From: SAR202 cluster bacterium bin87
Lineage (GTDB): Bacteria; Chloroflexota; Dehalococcoidia; Lucifugimonadales; UBA3495
NCBI GenBank assembly: GCA_002238825.1
Contig: MPNC01000001.1
Location: 62,001-126,000 of the forward strand
Direction of reading: 5' to 3'
Length of the DNA stretch: 64,000 bases
A model generated the notes under the pieces. It ran no database searches, was not told the DNA's origin, and was given only the letters and a program-made list of their open reading frames with translations. Shown here piece by piece: positions 42,934-52,835 of the stretch. Made by a program: the position numbers and the translations under genes. How positions within the stretch are numbered: the first letter of the stretch is position 1; the number at the start of each line of letters is the position of its first letter.

Positions 42934-44230
42934 TGCCACCATCGCATCCGTGGCCGGCCGCGAGGCGCTGGACTCCCGGGGCAATCCCACGGTTGAGGCC
43001 GAGGTCACCCTGTCCGACGGCAGCGTGGGACTGGCGCTGGTGCCCTCGGGCGCAAGCACCGGCAGCTACGAGGCCCTGGAATTGCGTGACGGCGACCGGG
43101 GCCGGTTCGGCGGCAGCGGCACGTTGGCCGCCGTTGCCAACGTCAACGACCGCATCGGTCCCGCGCTGTCGGGAGCGTCGCCGTTCGACCAGGCTGCCGT
43201 GGACCGACACCTGAACGGGCTGGATGGCACTGAGGACAAGAGCAGCCTCGGCGCAAACGCGGTGCTGGCCGTTTCCATGGCGACCGCCCGCGCAGCCGCA
43301 GTATCCGCGACCGGCGGGTCCCTGTGGCGACACCTGGCCGACGGCGGACCGGTGAGCCTGCCCGTGCCGCTGCTGAACATCCTCAACGGCGGCCGGCATG
43401 CCTCGAACTCGGCCGACGTGCAGGAGTTCATGGTCGCCCCCGCCGGCTTCGGCCGGTTTTCGGACGCGTTGCGGGCGGGCGTGGAGATCTACCAGGCCCT
43501 GAAGTCCATCCTGAGAAGCGGCGGACACAACCTGAACGTGGGCGACGAGGGCGGATTCGCGCCGACCCTGCCGTCCAACCGCGACGCCATCGAGGTGGTG
43601 CTGCAGGCCATCGAAACCGCCGGCTACCGGCCTGGCGAACAGGTGCACATCGCCCTGGACGTGGCGGCGTCGGAGCTGTGGGACGCCGACGCGTCCAACT
43701 ACCACCTCGAGCGGGAAGGAGTTTCGCTCAGCGCCGGGGAGCTGGTGGATTTGTACGCCGGATGGTGCGCCGAGTATCCCATCATCAGCATCGAGGACGG
43801 GCTGTTCGAGGACGACTGGGATGGCTGGTCCACCATGACGGAGCGGCTCGGCGATTCGGTGCAACTGGTCGGCGACGATCTCCTCGTGACCAACATCGGA
43901 CGGCTCAGGCGCGGCATCGACGACAAAGCCGGCAACGCCATCCTGCTCAAACCGAACCAGATTGGCACGCTGTCCGAGACCGCCGCTGCGCTGGGCATGG
44001 CTCGCGAAGCCGGCTGGACCGCAGTGATGAGCCATCGTTCCGGAGAAACCGAGGACACCACCATCGCCGACCTGGCCGTGGCCTGGAACGTGGGCCAGAT
44101 CAAGACCGGCGCGCCGGCGCGGTCCGAGCGAGTGGCCAAGTACAACCGTCTGCTGCGCATCGAAGCGGAACTCGGCGACGCGGCCCGATACGCCGGTCCG
44201 GAGATGTACGGGAGGCTCGGCTCCAGGTAA
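42926..44230 (+). CDS. eno: Enolase
   Basis: A 434-residue enolase (2-phosphoglycerate to phosphoenolpyruvate). [18 protein letters not shown] and [17 protein letters not shown] are the N-terminal capping motifs, DEGGFAP holds the metal-proximal region, [13 protein letters not shown] holds the catalytic Lys, and [17 protein letters not shown] binds substrate. ATG at 42926 has GGAGGTG upstream inside the preceding gene. It follows the nuo operon and a LOG-like gene and is followed by GAPDH. Confidence 0.98.
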   Translation: MADATIASVAGREALDSRGNPTVEAEVTLSDGSVGLALVPSGASTGSYEALELRDGDRGRFGGSGTLAAVANVNDRIGPALSGASPFDQAAVDRHLNGLDGTEDKSSLGANAVLAVSMATARAAAVSATGGSLWRHLADGGPVSLPVPLLNILNGGRHASNSADVQEFMVAPAGFGRFSDALRAGVEIYQALKSILRSGGHNLNVGDEGGFAPTLPSNRDAIEVVLQAIETAGYRPGEQVHIALDVAASELWDADASNYHLEREGVSLSAGELVDLYAGWCAEYPIISIEDGLFEDDWDGWSTMTERLGDSVQLVGDDLLVTNIGRLRRGIDDKAGNAILLKPNQIGTLSETAAALGMAREAGWTAVMSHRSGETEDTTIADLAVAWNVGQIKTGAPARSERVAKYNRLLRIEAELGDAARYAGPEMYGRLGSR

Positions 44231-44283
44231 CCGAGCTGGTTGTCACGACGCTCTCGGTCGGCCCGAATCCGCCGTTTCGGTGA

Positions 44284-44289
44284 TATAAT
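44284..44289 (+). promoter_or_regulatory. -10 box (TATAAT) upstream of gap
   Basis: TATAAT followed by CG, 127 bases before the GAPDH start. No clear -35, but the sequence repeats the pattern seen at other gene starts in this window. Confidence 0.35.
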
Positions 44290-44415
44290 CGCGAACGCCG
44301 GCGGGGTTGAATTGACCGCGAGAATCTCGTGACCGCCAGCCGGACAATTCGCGTATCGTACGCTTTGCCCGTCATCACACTTGGCCACGTTTGAACTGAG
44401 GGGAGGCATTCCACG

Positions 44416-45423
44416 ATGGCGACGCGCATCGGTATCAATGGGTTCGGGCGGATCGGACGTCTGGTCGCCCGCGCGGCCCTTTCGTCTGCGTACCACGACC
44501 GGCTGGACCTGGCCGCCGTGAACGGGCTGGGGGATCCCGATACCGCCGCCCACCTTTTCAAGTATGACAGTACCTACGGCCCGTATGCCGGCGCCGTGGG
44601 CACCGATAATGGCAACCTGGTCATCGATGGCAAGTCGATCCGCAAGTTCCAGGAATCGGAGCCGGCCAACATTCCCTGGTCGGAGATGGGCGTCGACATC
44701 GTCGTGGAATGCACCGGCCACTTCACCGACGCCGCGAAAGCGGCGGCACACATCGACAGCGGCGGCGCCAACAAGGTCATCATCTCTGCTCCGGCGCGTG
44801 GCGCGGACGCCACCATTGTGCTTGGCGTGAATGACGAGATATATAGTGATGGCGAGCACCGGATAATCTCCAACGCCTCCTGCACCACCAATTGCTTCGC
44901 GCCCATGGTCAAGGTCCTGCACGACGCTTTCGGGGTCGAGCGCGGCTTGATGTCCACCATCCACGCCTACACCAACGACCAGAGCATCCTGGACCGCAAC
45001 CACCGGGACCTGCGCCGGGCCCGGGCCGCCGCGCAAAACATCATCCCCACCAGCACGGGCGCGGCTCGTTCGGTCGGCGTGGTGCTGCCCGAATTGAACG
45101 GCAAGCTCCACGGCATCGCCTACCGCATTCCCACGTCCGTCGGTTCCGCCACCGACTTCGTGGCCGACCTCAAGCAGAACGTCACCAAGGACGAGGTCAA
45201 CGCCGCTTTCAGGGCCGCCGCCGAGGGCCCGCTCAAAGGCATCCTCGAATACACCGAGGACCCCATCGTCAGTTCCGATATCCGCGGCAACACGCACAGT
45301 TGCGTCTTTGACGGCCTGAGCACTATGGTCCTGGACGACAGCATGGTCAAGATCCTGGGCTGGTACGACAACGAGTGGGGATACTCCTGCCGCACCGCCG
45401 ACCTGTGCTGCCTGATTTCGTAG
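44416..45423 (+). CDS. gap: Glyceraldehyde-3-phosphate dehydrogenase
   Basis: A 335-residue GAPDH. GINGFGRIGR at 5-14 binds NAD, the catalytic Cys is at 156 (SNASCTTNC), HAYTNDQ holds the catalytic His region, and LNGKLHGIAYRIP follows. GGGAGG precedes the ATG. Together with the enolase gene it forms a small glycolytic pair. It ends 30 bases before the large glycosyltransferase gene. Confidence 0.98.
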   Translation: MATRIGINGFGRIGRLVARAALSSAYHDRLDLAAVNGLGDPDTAAHLFKYDSTYGPYAGAVGTDNGNLVIDGKSIRKFQESEPANIPWSEMGVDIVVECTGHFTDAAKAAAHIDSGGANKVIISAPARGADATIVLGVNDEIYSDGEHRIISNASCTTNCFAPMVKVLHDAFGVERGLMSTIHAYTNDQSILDRNHRDLRRARAAAQNIIPTSTGAARSVGVVLPELNGKLHGIAYRIPTSVGSATDFVADLKQNVTKDEVNAAFRAAAEGPLKGILEYTEDPIVSSDIRGNTHSCVFDGLSTMVLDDSMVKILGWYDNEWGYSCRTADLCCLIS

Positions 45424-45453
45424 TGATTCCTGGCGGTTGATGCGTCACCACCC

Positions 45454-48400
45454 ATGGACGCCCGGCGGCTTCGTCTCTTAGCCCCCCTGCCCAGGCTGTG
45501 GGGGCCTAATTTTCTGTTGCCAGCGCTGCTGATCGCCGCGCTGGCCCTCCGCCTGTACGGCATCGACTGGGACCAGGGGCACGGATTCCACCCTGACGAG
45601 CGGTCGTTCTACCTGCGTGCGGACGACATGTTCCGCGTGCTCACCGAGGCGCCGGGCCACGAGACCTGGCTGGCCCAGTGGCCCGAAATGCGGGCCGGCC
45701 TGCCCGACATTGGGACCGCGCTGTCAGCAGAGCATAGCCCTCTCAACCCGCACTGGTTCCCGCTGGGCAGCAGCCTGATCTACGCGCTGGTGCTGATCCG
45801 TTCGGTGGCCGAGCTGTTCACTGACTGGGGCACAATGGACATGCGGTTCGCCGGCCGGACTCTGGCCGCCCTGGCCGATACGGCGTCGGTGTTCCTCGTG
45901 TTCGCAATCGGACGCCGGATGTACGGACGCTGGACTTGCCTACTGGCAGCCGCCCTGACCGCGTTCGCGGTCATCCACATCCAGCACGCTCACTTCTACC
46001 GTCCGGAACCGTTCACGGTGCTCACGTCGCTGGCGGCATTGTGGGCCATGCTCCGGTTCATGGACACGGCCCGGGTGCGCGACGCGGCCTTATTGGGCCT
46101 CCTGGTGGGCTTGGCCATGGCTCCCAAGGTGTCGGTCGCGCCAATACTGGCGCCTCTTGTCCTGGTGTTCCTCTGGACCTGGAAAGACCGTGCCGGCGGC
46201 CGCTGGGCGGATCTGACGGTGTGGTCCGCCGTCCGCTTCGCGCCGACAGTTTTGCTGGCCGGAGTGCTGGCGTTGGCCGCGTTTTTCATTACCACTCCAT
46301 ATGCGTTCCTCGATTTCAGCACCTTCATCTCCGACATCGGGGCGCAAGCAGAAATGGCGCGGGAGGCCGGTCACTGGCCCTTCACCTGGCAATACGCCGA
46401 CACGCCGGCATTCTGGTACCAGATCCGTCAGACGTCGGTTTGGGGTTTGGGATTGCCGCTCGGCATCGTCGCCTGGGTCGCAGCCCCGTTCACCGCGTGG
46501 ATGGCCTGGCGAGGAGGTGTAACCCAGCGGTTTGATCTCCTGTTGCTGGCCTGGGCCGTACCTGCCTTCGTGTTCCTGGAGTTATTCGAGGTCAAGTTCC
46601 TGCGGTATGTGTTCCCGCTCATGCCCTTCTACGTGCTCATGGGGGCGCGCATGCTGGTCTGTTTCATAGAATGGACGCAGCGGCAGCGTTCCCGCATTCC
46701 GGGAGACGTGTCCCCTCCGCCCGACGACGCGCCCTTCTCGGAGGAATGGCACGCCACGCCGCCCACCATCGGCGACGATCTGATCTTCGACGAGCCGCTC
46801 TTCGGCGATGATGCGCCGTTCTCGGAGGAGTGGCACGCCACGCCTCCCACCGGCGGCATGCTGGTTTCGGCCACCGGGCGGCCGGTGGAACCCGACATCC
46901 CGGCAGACCATCCGCCCTCGCATTGGCAACTGTTTGCGGACCGGGGCCGGCGGTACGCCTATCCGGTCAGCGTCGCGGCGCTGGTCATCGTCGTCGCGTC
47001 TACGGTCCTGTACGCCCTCGCCTTTTCCGGCATCTACAGTCGGCCTCACACTGTAGTGACGGCCGCAGAGTGGATCAACGCCAACGTGCCGCCCGGCGCG
47101 TCCATCATCAACGGTGGCTCCTTCTGGGATGAGCGCATACCCGACCTCGGCAGGTACGACGTCTGGACGTTTGCGGCCTATCATCCCGACGATGACCGTA
47201 GCAAGGTCCCCGATCTGGTTGACCGCCTGTCCTCGAGCGACCACATCGTTTTCTACTCCAACCGCGCCTACGGGTCGGTGGCCCGTCTGCCCGACGAGTA
47301 CCCGCAGAGTTCGGCGTTCCTAAGACTGCTTTTCGCCGGAGACCTGGGTTACCGGCTGGAGCGGTCATTCTCCTCATACTCCTCGCTGGCTGGCTTTGAG
47401 TTGCGCGACGATCCCTACGCCCGCGCTGGCCTCTCCGCGCCGCCTGGCTCCGACCCGAGCCGGTCGGAAACGCGGGCCGGCTTCGGGTTGAACCTGGGGT
47501 ATGCCGACGAAAACGTCATCGCGTATGACCACCCGCAGGTGCTGGTGTTCCGAAACGCGGATCGCCTGACTTCCAGTGAAATCAGGTCTCGCATCGAAGA
47601 CGCGACGGTACGGCGGGAAGATACACCGCAACTGATGCTGCCGCCCGACGCGATGGAGGCTCAAGAGAGCGGAGGCACCTGGTCGGAAGTGTTCCGGCGG
47701 GACGGCTGGGCCAACCGGGTACCGTGGCTGAGCTGGTTCCTGGCTCTGGAACTCACTTGCCTGATCGCGTTCCCGCTGACCTGGTGGATCCTGCGTCCGC
47801 TGCACGACCGGGGACTCCTGTTTTCCCGAGTCGTGGGTATGCTCCTGGTCGCGTGGGTGGCGTGGGTGCTGGTCAACTCCGGTGCTGTCCAGTTTTCGCT
47901 GGGAGCCATAATTTTCGCCATGCTGATCGTGGCGATACCATCGGCGGCGCTCCTGGCGGTTCGTTGGCGGGAAATGGCCGAATGGCTGCGGGAACACTGG
48001 CGCATGGTCGTCGCCGCCGAGGCGCTGTTCGTGCTCGCGTACCTGGCCTTCGTGCTGATCCGGGCGGCCAATCCGGACCTGTGGCATCCGTGGCGCGGCG
48101 GTGAGAAGCCCATGGAGTTGGCCTATTTCACTGCGGTGGCTCGCTCCTCGGTGCTGCCGCCTTACGACCCGTGGTTCGCTGGCGGGTACCTGAACTACTA
48201 CTACTGGGGCTACTTCATCCTCTCCATTCCCACACGCCTGACCGGCATCCCGCCGGTGACGGCGTTCAACCTGGCCGTGCCGACCCTCTTTGCCCTGACG
48301 GCCACCGGCGCGGGAGCCCTGGCGTACTACTTCGTCAAAGCGGCCGGCGGAGGTCGTGCGGAAGCCCGGTCGCCCGATCCGTCAGTACGCAGTTGGACAC

Positions 48401-50166
48401 TAATGGTTCCATGGCGTCGCATGCGACGGTGGCTACCCGGCAGCGCGGCAGTAGTGGGTCTGGCGTCAGCAGTGATGGTTGCAGTTGCCGGCAACCTGGA
48501 CGGGGCAGTTCAGCTTCTGCACATTCTGTGGGGCAGGGTCAACGGCATGGCCACGCCCCTGTCGAGTTTCGATTTCTGGCGCAGCAGCCGCGCGATACCG
48601 GAGATCCCGAACTTCGAACCCAACTCTCTGACCTCGTGGCTGGAGGCGCGCGATCACGTCGATCTCGGGTTTCACATCACCGAGTTCCCGTATTTCACCT
48701 TCCTCTTCGCCGACCTGCACGCCCACATGATGACGATGCCCTTTGCGCTGCTTGCCGTGGCGCTGGGGTTCGCGACGCTGATGGGCGTGTCGAAAAGCGG
48801 GCCCCAAAGCGTCTGGACGTGGGTGTGCGCCGCCCTGATGGGGCTGGCGGTGGGAAGCCTGTGGACCATCAACTCCTGGGAGTATCCGGCGTACGCCCTG
48901 CTCATGGTCGGGTTCGCTGTCGCAGCGGCATGGATGATGCCGGGCGACCTCAAGGCGCGGGTGGCTCTCGGCATCGCCCTCTCAATGGTGGCTCTGGTGG
49001 TTAGCTACGCGGCATTCCTACCGTTCCACGCCGCGACGGAGACCTTCGGCACCGGCATCGAGCCGACTCGCTGGCGCACCCCGCTGGCCAACTACCTGCT
49101 GATACACGCGCTGTCGTTGTTTGCAGCATTGGCGTTGCTTACGGCGACGCTACCCAAAGCAGTCGCCCCCGTGTTGTCGCGAATCAGAGCCGCAACCCCG
49201 ATTCCGGCTGTGCACCAATGGCTCCTGCTGGGCGCGTTGGCCGGCATCGCGCTGGCGTGCTGCTTCTGGGCGGCGGGCTTCCTGACCGCCGGCGTGCTGA
49301 TGGTGCTCCTCACGTTGGCCTGTTGGTCGCTGGCTGCGACGGTGCTACGCGGCGATGATCCGGCCACGCGGTCGGACATTGCGGCCCTGGGGATGCTGGC
49401 CACCGGTCTGGCCATCGGCATCGGCGTGGACTTCATCCGCGTCGAGGGTGACATCGCCCGGATGAACACCCTGTTCAAGTACTACCTGGTGGCGTGGCTG
49501 CTGTTCGGCGTGGCCGGAGCCTACGGTTTCTGGAGAGGCTGGACGGCGCGGCGTTCTCATCAGAGCTTCTTCGGCAGTCTGCTACGCCTTTCGTTTGCCC
49601 AGGTGGTCGCGATAGTCGCGGTCGGGGTGATGATATACCCGGCGCTGGCAACACCCGTCCGCATCCAGGACCGCTTCCACTCCACGCCGTTGACCCTGGA
49701 CGGTGCCGCGTGGATGTCCGACGCCGTCCACTGGGAACGCGACGAGCCCATCGAAATGCGTTGGGACGCCGATGCCATTCGTTGGTTGCAGGACAACGTC
49801 TCGGGAACCCCGGCGGTGCTGGAGGCCCACGGCGACCAGTACCGCTGGAACGGCCGGATGTCGGTGTACACCGGGCTGCCCACCGTGATCGGCTGGCCGT
49901 GGCACCAGACCCAGCAGCGCAATGACTGGGACCTGATACGGAGGCGGGCGCGGGACGTGTCCAGCATCTACAACACCCTCAGCAAGAAGGCGGCGCTGGA
50001 TCTGATCGAGCAGTACAGCGTGCGCTACATCGTGGTGGGCGACCTGGAGCGGATCTATTACCTTCCCGACGGCATCGAAAAATTCGAGCAGATGGTTGAG
50101 GCCGGCGATCTTGAATTGGCCTACGCCAACGACCGGACCACTATCTACCGTGTCTTGGACAGGTAG
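45454..50166 (+). CDS. DUF2298 / Chlor_Arch_YYY-type membrane glycosyltransferase
   Basis: A 1570-residue polytopic protein. Residues 1-420 form a GT39/PMT-like half (GFHPDERSFYLR near 45-56 with the Asp-Glu of the catalytic loop, RPEPFTVLTSLAALWAM). Residues about 740-1500 form the YYY half (AGGYLNYYYWGYFILSIPTR near 909-928, HITEFPYFTFLFADLHAHMM). The C-terminal soluble part contains AHGDQYRWNGRMSVYTGLP and GWPWHQTQQRNDW, as in the YYY family. A lipid-linked sugar donor is expected but unproven. An acidic linker at about 415-470 contains a repeated DDAPFSEEWHATPPT. It may transfer sugars to proteins or lipids at the outer face of the membrane. Confidence 0.9.
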   Translation: MDARRLRLLAPLPRLWGPNFLLPALLIAALALRLYGIDWDQGHGFHPDERSFYLRADDMFRVLTEAPGHETWLAQWPEMRAGLPDIGTALSAEHSPLNPHWFPLGSSLIYALVLIRSVAELFTDWGTMDMRFAGRTLAALADTASVFLVFAIGRRMYGRWTCLLAAALTAFAVIHIQHAHFYRPEPFTVLTSLAALWAMLRFMDTARVRDAALLGLLVGLAMAPKVSVAPILAPLVLVFLWTWKDRAGGRWADLTVWSAVRFAPTVLLAGVLALAAFFITTPYAFLDFSTFISDIGAQAEMAREAGHWPFTWQYADTPAFWYQIRQTSVWGLGLPLGIVAWVAAPFTAWMAWRGGVTQRFDLLLLAWAVPAFVFLELFEVKFLRYVFPLMPFYVLMGARMLVCFIEWTQRQRSRIPGDVSPPPDDAPFSEEWHATPPTIGDDLIFDEPLFGDDAPFSEEWHATPPTGGMLVSATGRPVEPDIPADHPPSHWQLFADRGRRYAYPVSVAALVIVVASTVLYALAFSGIYSRPHTVVTAAEWINANVPPGASIINGGSFWDERIPDLGRYDVWTFAAYHPDDDRSKVPDLVDRLSSSDHIVFYSNRAYGSVARLPDEYPQSSAFLRLLFAGDLGYRLERSFSSYSSLAGFELRDDPYARAGLSAPPGSDPSRSETRAGFGLNLGYADENVIAYDHPQVLVFRNADRLTSSEIRSRIEDATVRREDTPQLMLPPDAMEAQESGGTWSEVFRRDGWANRVPWLSWFLALELTCLIAFPLTWWILRPLHDRGLLFSRVVGMLLVAWVAWVLVNSGAVQFSLGAIIFAMLIVAIPSAALLAVRWREMAEWLREHWRMVVAAEALFVLAYLAFVLIRAANPDLWHPWRGGEKPMELAYFTAVARSSVLPPYDPWFAGGYLNYYYWGYFILSIPTRLTGIPPVTAFNLAVPTLFALTATGAGALAYYFVKAAGGGRAEARSPDPSVRSWTLMVPWRRMRRWLPGSAAVVGLASAVMVAVAGNLDGAVQLLHILWGRVNGMATPLSSFDFWRSSRAIPEIPNFEPNSLTSWLEARDHVDLGFHITEFPYFTFLFADLHAHMMTMPFALLAVALGFATLMGVSKSGPQSVWTWVCAALMGLAVGSLWTINSWEYPAYALLMVGFAVAAAWMMPGDLKARVALGIALSMVALVVSYAAFLPFHAATETFGTGIEPTRWRTPLANYLLIHALSLFAALALLTATLPKAVAPVLSRIRAATPIPAVHQWLLLGALAGIALACCFWAAGFLTAGVLMVLLTLACWSLAATVLRGDDPATRSDIAALGMLATGLAIGIGVDFIRVEGDIARMNTLFKYYLVAWLLFGVAGAYGFWRGWTARRSHQSFFGSLLRLSFAQVVAIVAVGVMIYPALATPVRIQDRFHSTPLTLDGAAWMSDAVHWERDEPIEMRWDADAIRWLQDNVSGTPAVLEAHGDQYRWNGRMSVYTGLPTVIGWPWHQTQQRNDWDLIRRRARDVSSIYNTLSKKAALDLIEQYSVRYIVVGDLERIYYLPDGIEKFEQMVEAGDLELAYANDRTTIYRVLDR

Positions 50167-50213
50167 GTGTGTGCCCCATCGCCGGTTCAGGCAAACCCTG
50201 CCCTCGCCTCACG

Positions 50214-50341
50214 CGTACCCAGTTTGTCATCGCGAGGAGCGTAGCGACGTGGCGATCTCGTTGCTGACGGAGACCCCGCTGCCCCGACGAGATTGCCACG
50301 CTCCGCTCGCAATGACAGTTCCAGTGAAACTGGGTACCCGC
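50214..50341. repeat. Palindromic repeat P3, copy 1
   Basis: Core TCATCGCGAGGAGCG and its inverse CGCTCGCAATGA form a large inverted repeat, further enclosed by GTACCCAGTTT/AAACTGGGTAC. A direct repeat, CTCACGCGTACCCAGTTT, occurs at 50209 and 50349. Confidence 0.8.
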
Positions 50342-50374
50342 GAGGGCACTCACGCGTACCCAGTTTCGCAAGTC

Positions 50375-50483
50375 GTCAGAATCAGGATTTGCGAGATTTC
50401 GGGATTATCAGGATTGGGACTGTTCTGTGATGGAACTCACCCAATCCTGTCAAATCATAAAATCCCGCAAATCCTGATTCAGA
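50375..50483. repeat. Palindromic repeat P4, copy 1
   Basis: AATCAGGATTTGCGAGATTT is matched by AAATCCCGCAAATCCTGATT on the other arm; inner arms contain ATCAGGATTGGG/CCCAATCCTG. A near-identical copy lies at 54702-54813, again directly after a P3 copy. Confidence 0.8.
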
Positions 50484-50631
50484 TGTTCCTCCCCGCCGCA
50501 ACCCGAGCACGCGTGGGAAACCCTGCCGTATGGATCGTCATCCTCGGTGTCCCCGTTGAGTCGCTCGGGGAAGGAATGAACCCACCTCTGGTAAGATGCC
50601 CCCCAATCATTTTTAGACTGCGAGGTGCCCC

Positions 50632-51438
50632 GTGCTCTTTCCGGACCCATCGACGGATCGGCTGCTGGCCAATCTGGATGCGGGACAGCCCTCCCTCTGC
50701 GCCTACGTGTTCAGCCACCCGAATATGGTGGAAGTGGCCGGCCTGGCGGGCATCGACTGCTTCATGGCCGACATGATGTTCACCGCTCACGATTGGGACA
50801 ACATCGCCCACCTGATACGTGCGGCACGCGGCACCGGCATCTCCCCCATGATCCGCGTGCAGGCGTTTCCCTGGGCCACCGGCACCGACCGGCGCACCGT
50901 TTCCGACGCGGCCCGAGCCTTGTCCCTCGGGGCCACGGCCGTCACGGTTTCGGTAGGCTCGAAGGAGGAGGTCCAGGAATTGATGGGGCTGCGGGACGAC
51001 TGGCACCGCCTCATCCACCTGCGCCGCTTCGACACCGCCGAGGACTTTCCGGAGTTCAACCGCAAGACCAGGGAAGGGACTCTGGTCGTGCCAACCGTGG
51101 AGAGCGAGGGCGGCCTGCGAGATCTGGACGACATCCTGGCTATCGACGGAATCCGGTTGGTGTGGCTGGCCGCCGGTGACATTACCAAGATCCTGGGCGT
51201 GCCTTTCAAGTACGAGGACCCCAAGGTCATGAGGCTGCTGGAGAACGCGGTGAAGACTGCGGAGCAGCACGGCGCGGCCATCATGTACAACATGGGATTG
51301 GACTCGCCGGACTTCGACGCCATGGCAGCATCGGCCAGGCGCTATTTCGATGTCGGGGTGCGCGTGGTCGGCCTAGGAGCCATGGAGTGGCACGCGCAGA
51401 TGGCCCTGCAGCAAATCCGCCGTGGCGCCATAGGCTAG
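50632..51438 (+). CDS. HpcH/HpaI-type aldolase family protein
   Basis: A 268-residue class II aldolase-like TIM barrel. GIDCFMADMMFTAHDWDN near 40-57 carries an acidic metal-site region, MIRVQAFPWATG the conserved Arg, and VVPTVESEGGLRDLDDIL near 141-158 the metal-binding Glu region. Expected chemistry: retro-aldol cleavage of a 4-hydroxy-2-oxo acid, or a citrate-lyase-like reaction. The GTG at 50632 has GAGGTG in front. It is not obviously linked to its neighbours in a known pathway. Confidence 0.8.
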   Translation: MLFPDPSTDRLLANLDAGQPSLCAYVFSHPNMVEVAGLAGIDCFMADMMFTAHDWDNIAHLIRAARGTGISPMIRVQAFPWATGTDRRTVSDAARALSLGATAVTVSVGSKEEVQELMGLRDDWHRLIHLRRFDTAEDFPEFNRKTREGTLVVPTVESEGGLRDLDDILAIDGIRLVWLAAGDITKILGVPFKYEDPKVMRLLENAVKTAEQHGAAIMYNMGLDSPDFDAMAASARRYFDVGVRVVGLGAMEWHAQMALQQIRRGAIG

Positions 51439-51477
51439 GGCGCCGATGCCGGGCAATAGCATATGGGCGGTTTTAAT

Positions 51478-51584
51478 ACCGTCATCGCGGCGATAGCCGG
51501 AATCCAGTGATCGAAATCGCCAACCACGTTTCACATTCTTTCACCATAGGACCTTTGGACTCCGGCTGTCGCCGGAGTGACGGA
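51478..51584. repeat. Palindromic MITE-like repeat (family P2), diverged copy
   Basis: GTCATCGCGGCGATAGCCGG with AATCCAG on the left is matched by TGGACTCCGGCTGTCGCCGG and AGTGAC on the right. It resembles the element at 39131-39208, with more mismatches. Confidence 0.6.
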
Positions 51585-51629
51585 GCCGTAGCTTAATATG
51601 CGATTGCCCTGTTGAGCGTGGTCGCCGTT

Positions 51630-51659
51630 TTGACCGTGCTGCGAGGCTTACCCTATAAT
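51630..51659 (+). promoter_or_regulatory. Promoter of the Gfo/Idh oxidoreductase gene
   Basis: TTGACC and a perfect TATAAT are separated by 18 bases, 66 bases before the GTG start at 51725. Confidence 0.6.
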
Positions 51660-51724
51660 CGCTTGCGCCGCGCCATCATTTTCTCACCTCGGCGCGCCGC
51701 CAAGTATCTTCAGGAGGTACCACT

Positions 51725-52759
51725 GTGGCAATCGAATCCGTCCGCGTCGGCCTGATCGGCGCCGGCCGCAATACCCGCGATCGACACATTCCGGGGTTCG
51801 ACGAGACACCGGGCGTGGAGATCGGCGCCGTCGCCAACCGGTCCCGCGAGTCGGGCCAGCGTGTCGCTGACGCCTTCAACATCCCGACCGTGTACGACAA
51901 CTGGGAAGAACTGCTGGAAGACGAGAGCCTGGACGCCGTCTGCATCGGCACCTGGCCCTACATGCACCGCACCCTCACCATGGCGTCGCTGGAAGCCGGC
52001 AAGCACGTGCTGTGCGAGGCCCGCATGGCCATGAGCGCAGCCGAGGCCCACGAAATGCTCGCCGCCTCCCAGGCATCGCCCAACCTGGTCGCCCAGATCG
52101 TGCCGTCACCCATGAGTTTTGGGATAGATGACCTGCTGATACGCCTGATCTCCGAGGGATTCATTGGCGACCTCGTGTCCCTGGATGTCCAATCCCAGAC
52201 CGGATTCACGGACCGCGACTCCACGCTGCACTGGCGCCAGGACCGCGACATGAGCGGGTTCAACATCCTGAACATGGGCATCTGGTACGAGGCGATGATC
52301 CGCTGGGTCGGCCGCGCCACCCAGGTGATGGCAATGAGCCAGATCACCGTCCCCCATCGCCGGGACGACGACGGCAACTGGCGCTCGATAACGGTTCCAG
52401 ACACCGTCGACATCCTGTGTCGCCTGGCCAACGGGGCCAACGCTCACCTGAAGTTCAGCGCGTGCGCCGGCCTGTCCCCCGGCAACTCCGTGTGGATCTA
52501 CGGCACCGAGGGGACCATCCACGTCGACGGCCAGATGCGCGTCTACGGCGGAAAGCGCGGGGATTCCCAGTTGCAGGAAATCGCCAACCCGCCGGAAAAC
52601 CGCTACTCGTGGTCCGTCGAGCAGGAGTTCATCGCCTCCATCCGCGACGGAGCCCCCGTGATGCGCACCCCGTTCAACATTGGCGTGCACTACATGGAGT
52701 GGACCGAAGCGGTGACCGTGAGCGCGCAAACTGGCGAGGCGGTGCATCTGCCTCTGTAG
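51725..52759 (+). CDS. Gfo/Idh/MocA-family oxidoreductase
   Basis: A 344-residue NAD(P)-dependent sugar or inositol oxidoreductase. The Rossmann motif VGLIGAGRNTRDRHIPGF is at 8-25, followed by AVCIGTWPYMHRTLTMASLEAG and HVLCEARMAM; the usual EKP motif at that position is altered to CEARM, so the catalytic Lys is missing or replaced by Arg. The C-terminal domain is complete. GTG at 51725 is preceded by AGGAGGT. The changed E-K-P motif means dehydrogenase activity is uncertain. Confidence 0.85.
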   Translation: MAIESVRVGLIGAGRNTRDRHIPGFDETPGVEIGAVANRSRESGQRVADAFNIPTVYDNWEELLEDESLDAVCIGTWPYMHRTLTMASLEAGKHVLCEARMAMSAAEAHEMLAASQASPNLVAQIVPSPMSFGIDDLLIRLISEGFIGDLVSLDVQSQTGFTDRDSTLHWRQDRDMSGFNILNMGIWYEAMIRWVGRATQVMAMSQITVPHRRDDDGNWRSITVPDTVDILCRLANGANAHLKFSACAGLSPGNSVWIYGTEGTIHVDGQMRVYGGKRGDSQLQEIANPPENRYSWSVEQEFIASIRDGAPVMRTPFNIGVHYMEWTEAVTVSAQTGEAVHLPL

Positions 52760-52782
52760 CTCGCCAAACCCGCTGAAAAATC

Positions 52783-52810
52783 GTAGGGGCGAATGATTAT
52801 TCGCCCCTAC
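52783..52810. terminator. Perfect hairpin between convergent genes (repeat family P1)
   Basis: GTAGGGGCGAAT-GATT-ATTCGCCCCTAC: 12-bp perfect stem, in the 76-base gap between the Gfo/Idh stop and the end of the selenoprotein gene. Same sequence as the hairpin at 42340-42361. Confidence 0.65.
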
Positions 52811-52835
52811 CCGTTTAACGCTCCCCTCCGGTCAA

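Noticed and set aside
43699-45297. 532-codon frame opposite enolase and GAPDH
   Set aside because: Shadow of two strongly recognised glycolytic genes.
50200-50490. CRISPR array in the repeat-rich region
   Set aside because: The repeats are inverted palindromes of different families, not regularly spaced direct repeats with unique spacers, and no cas genes are near.
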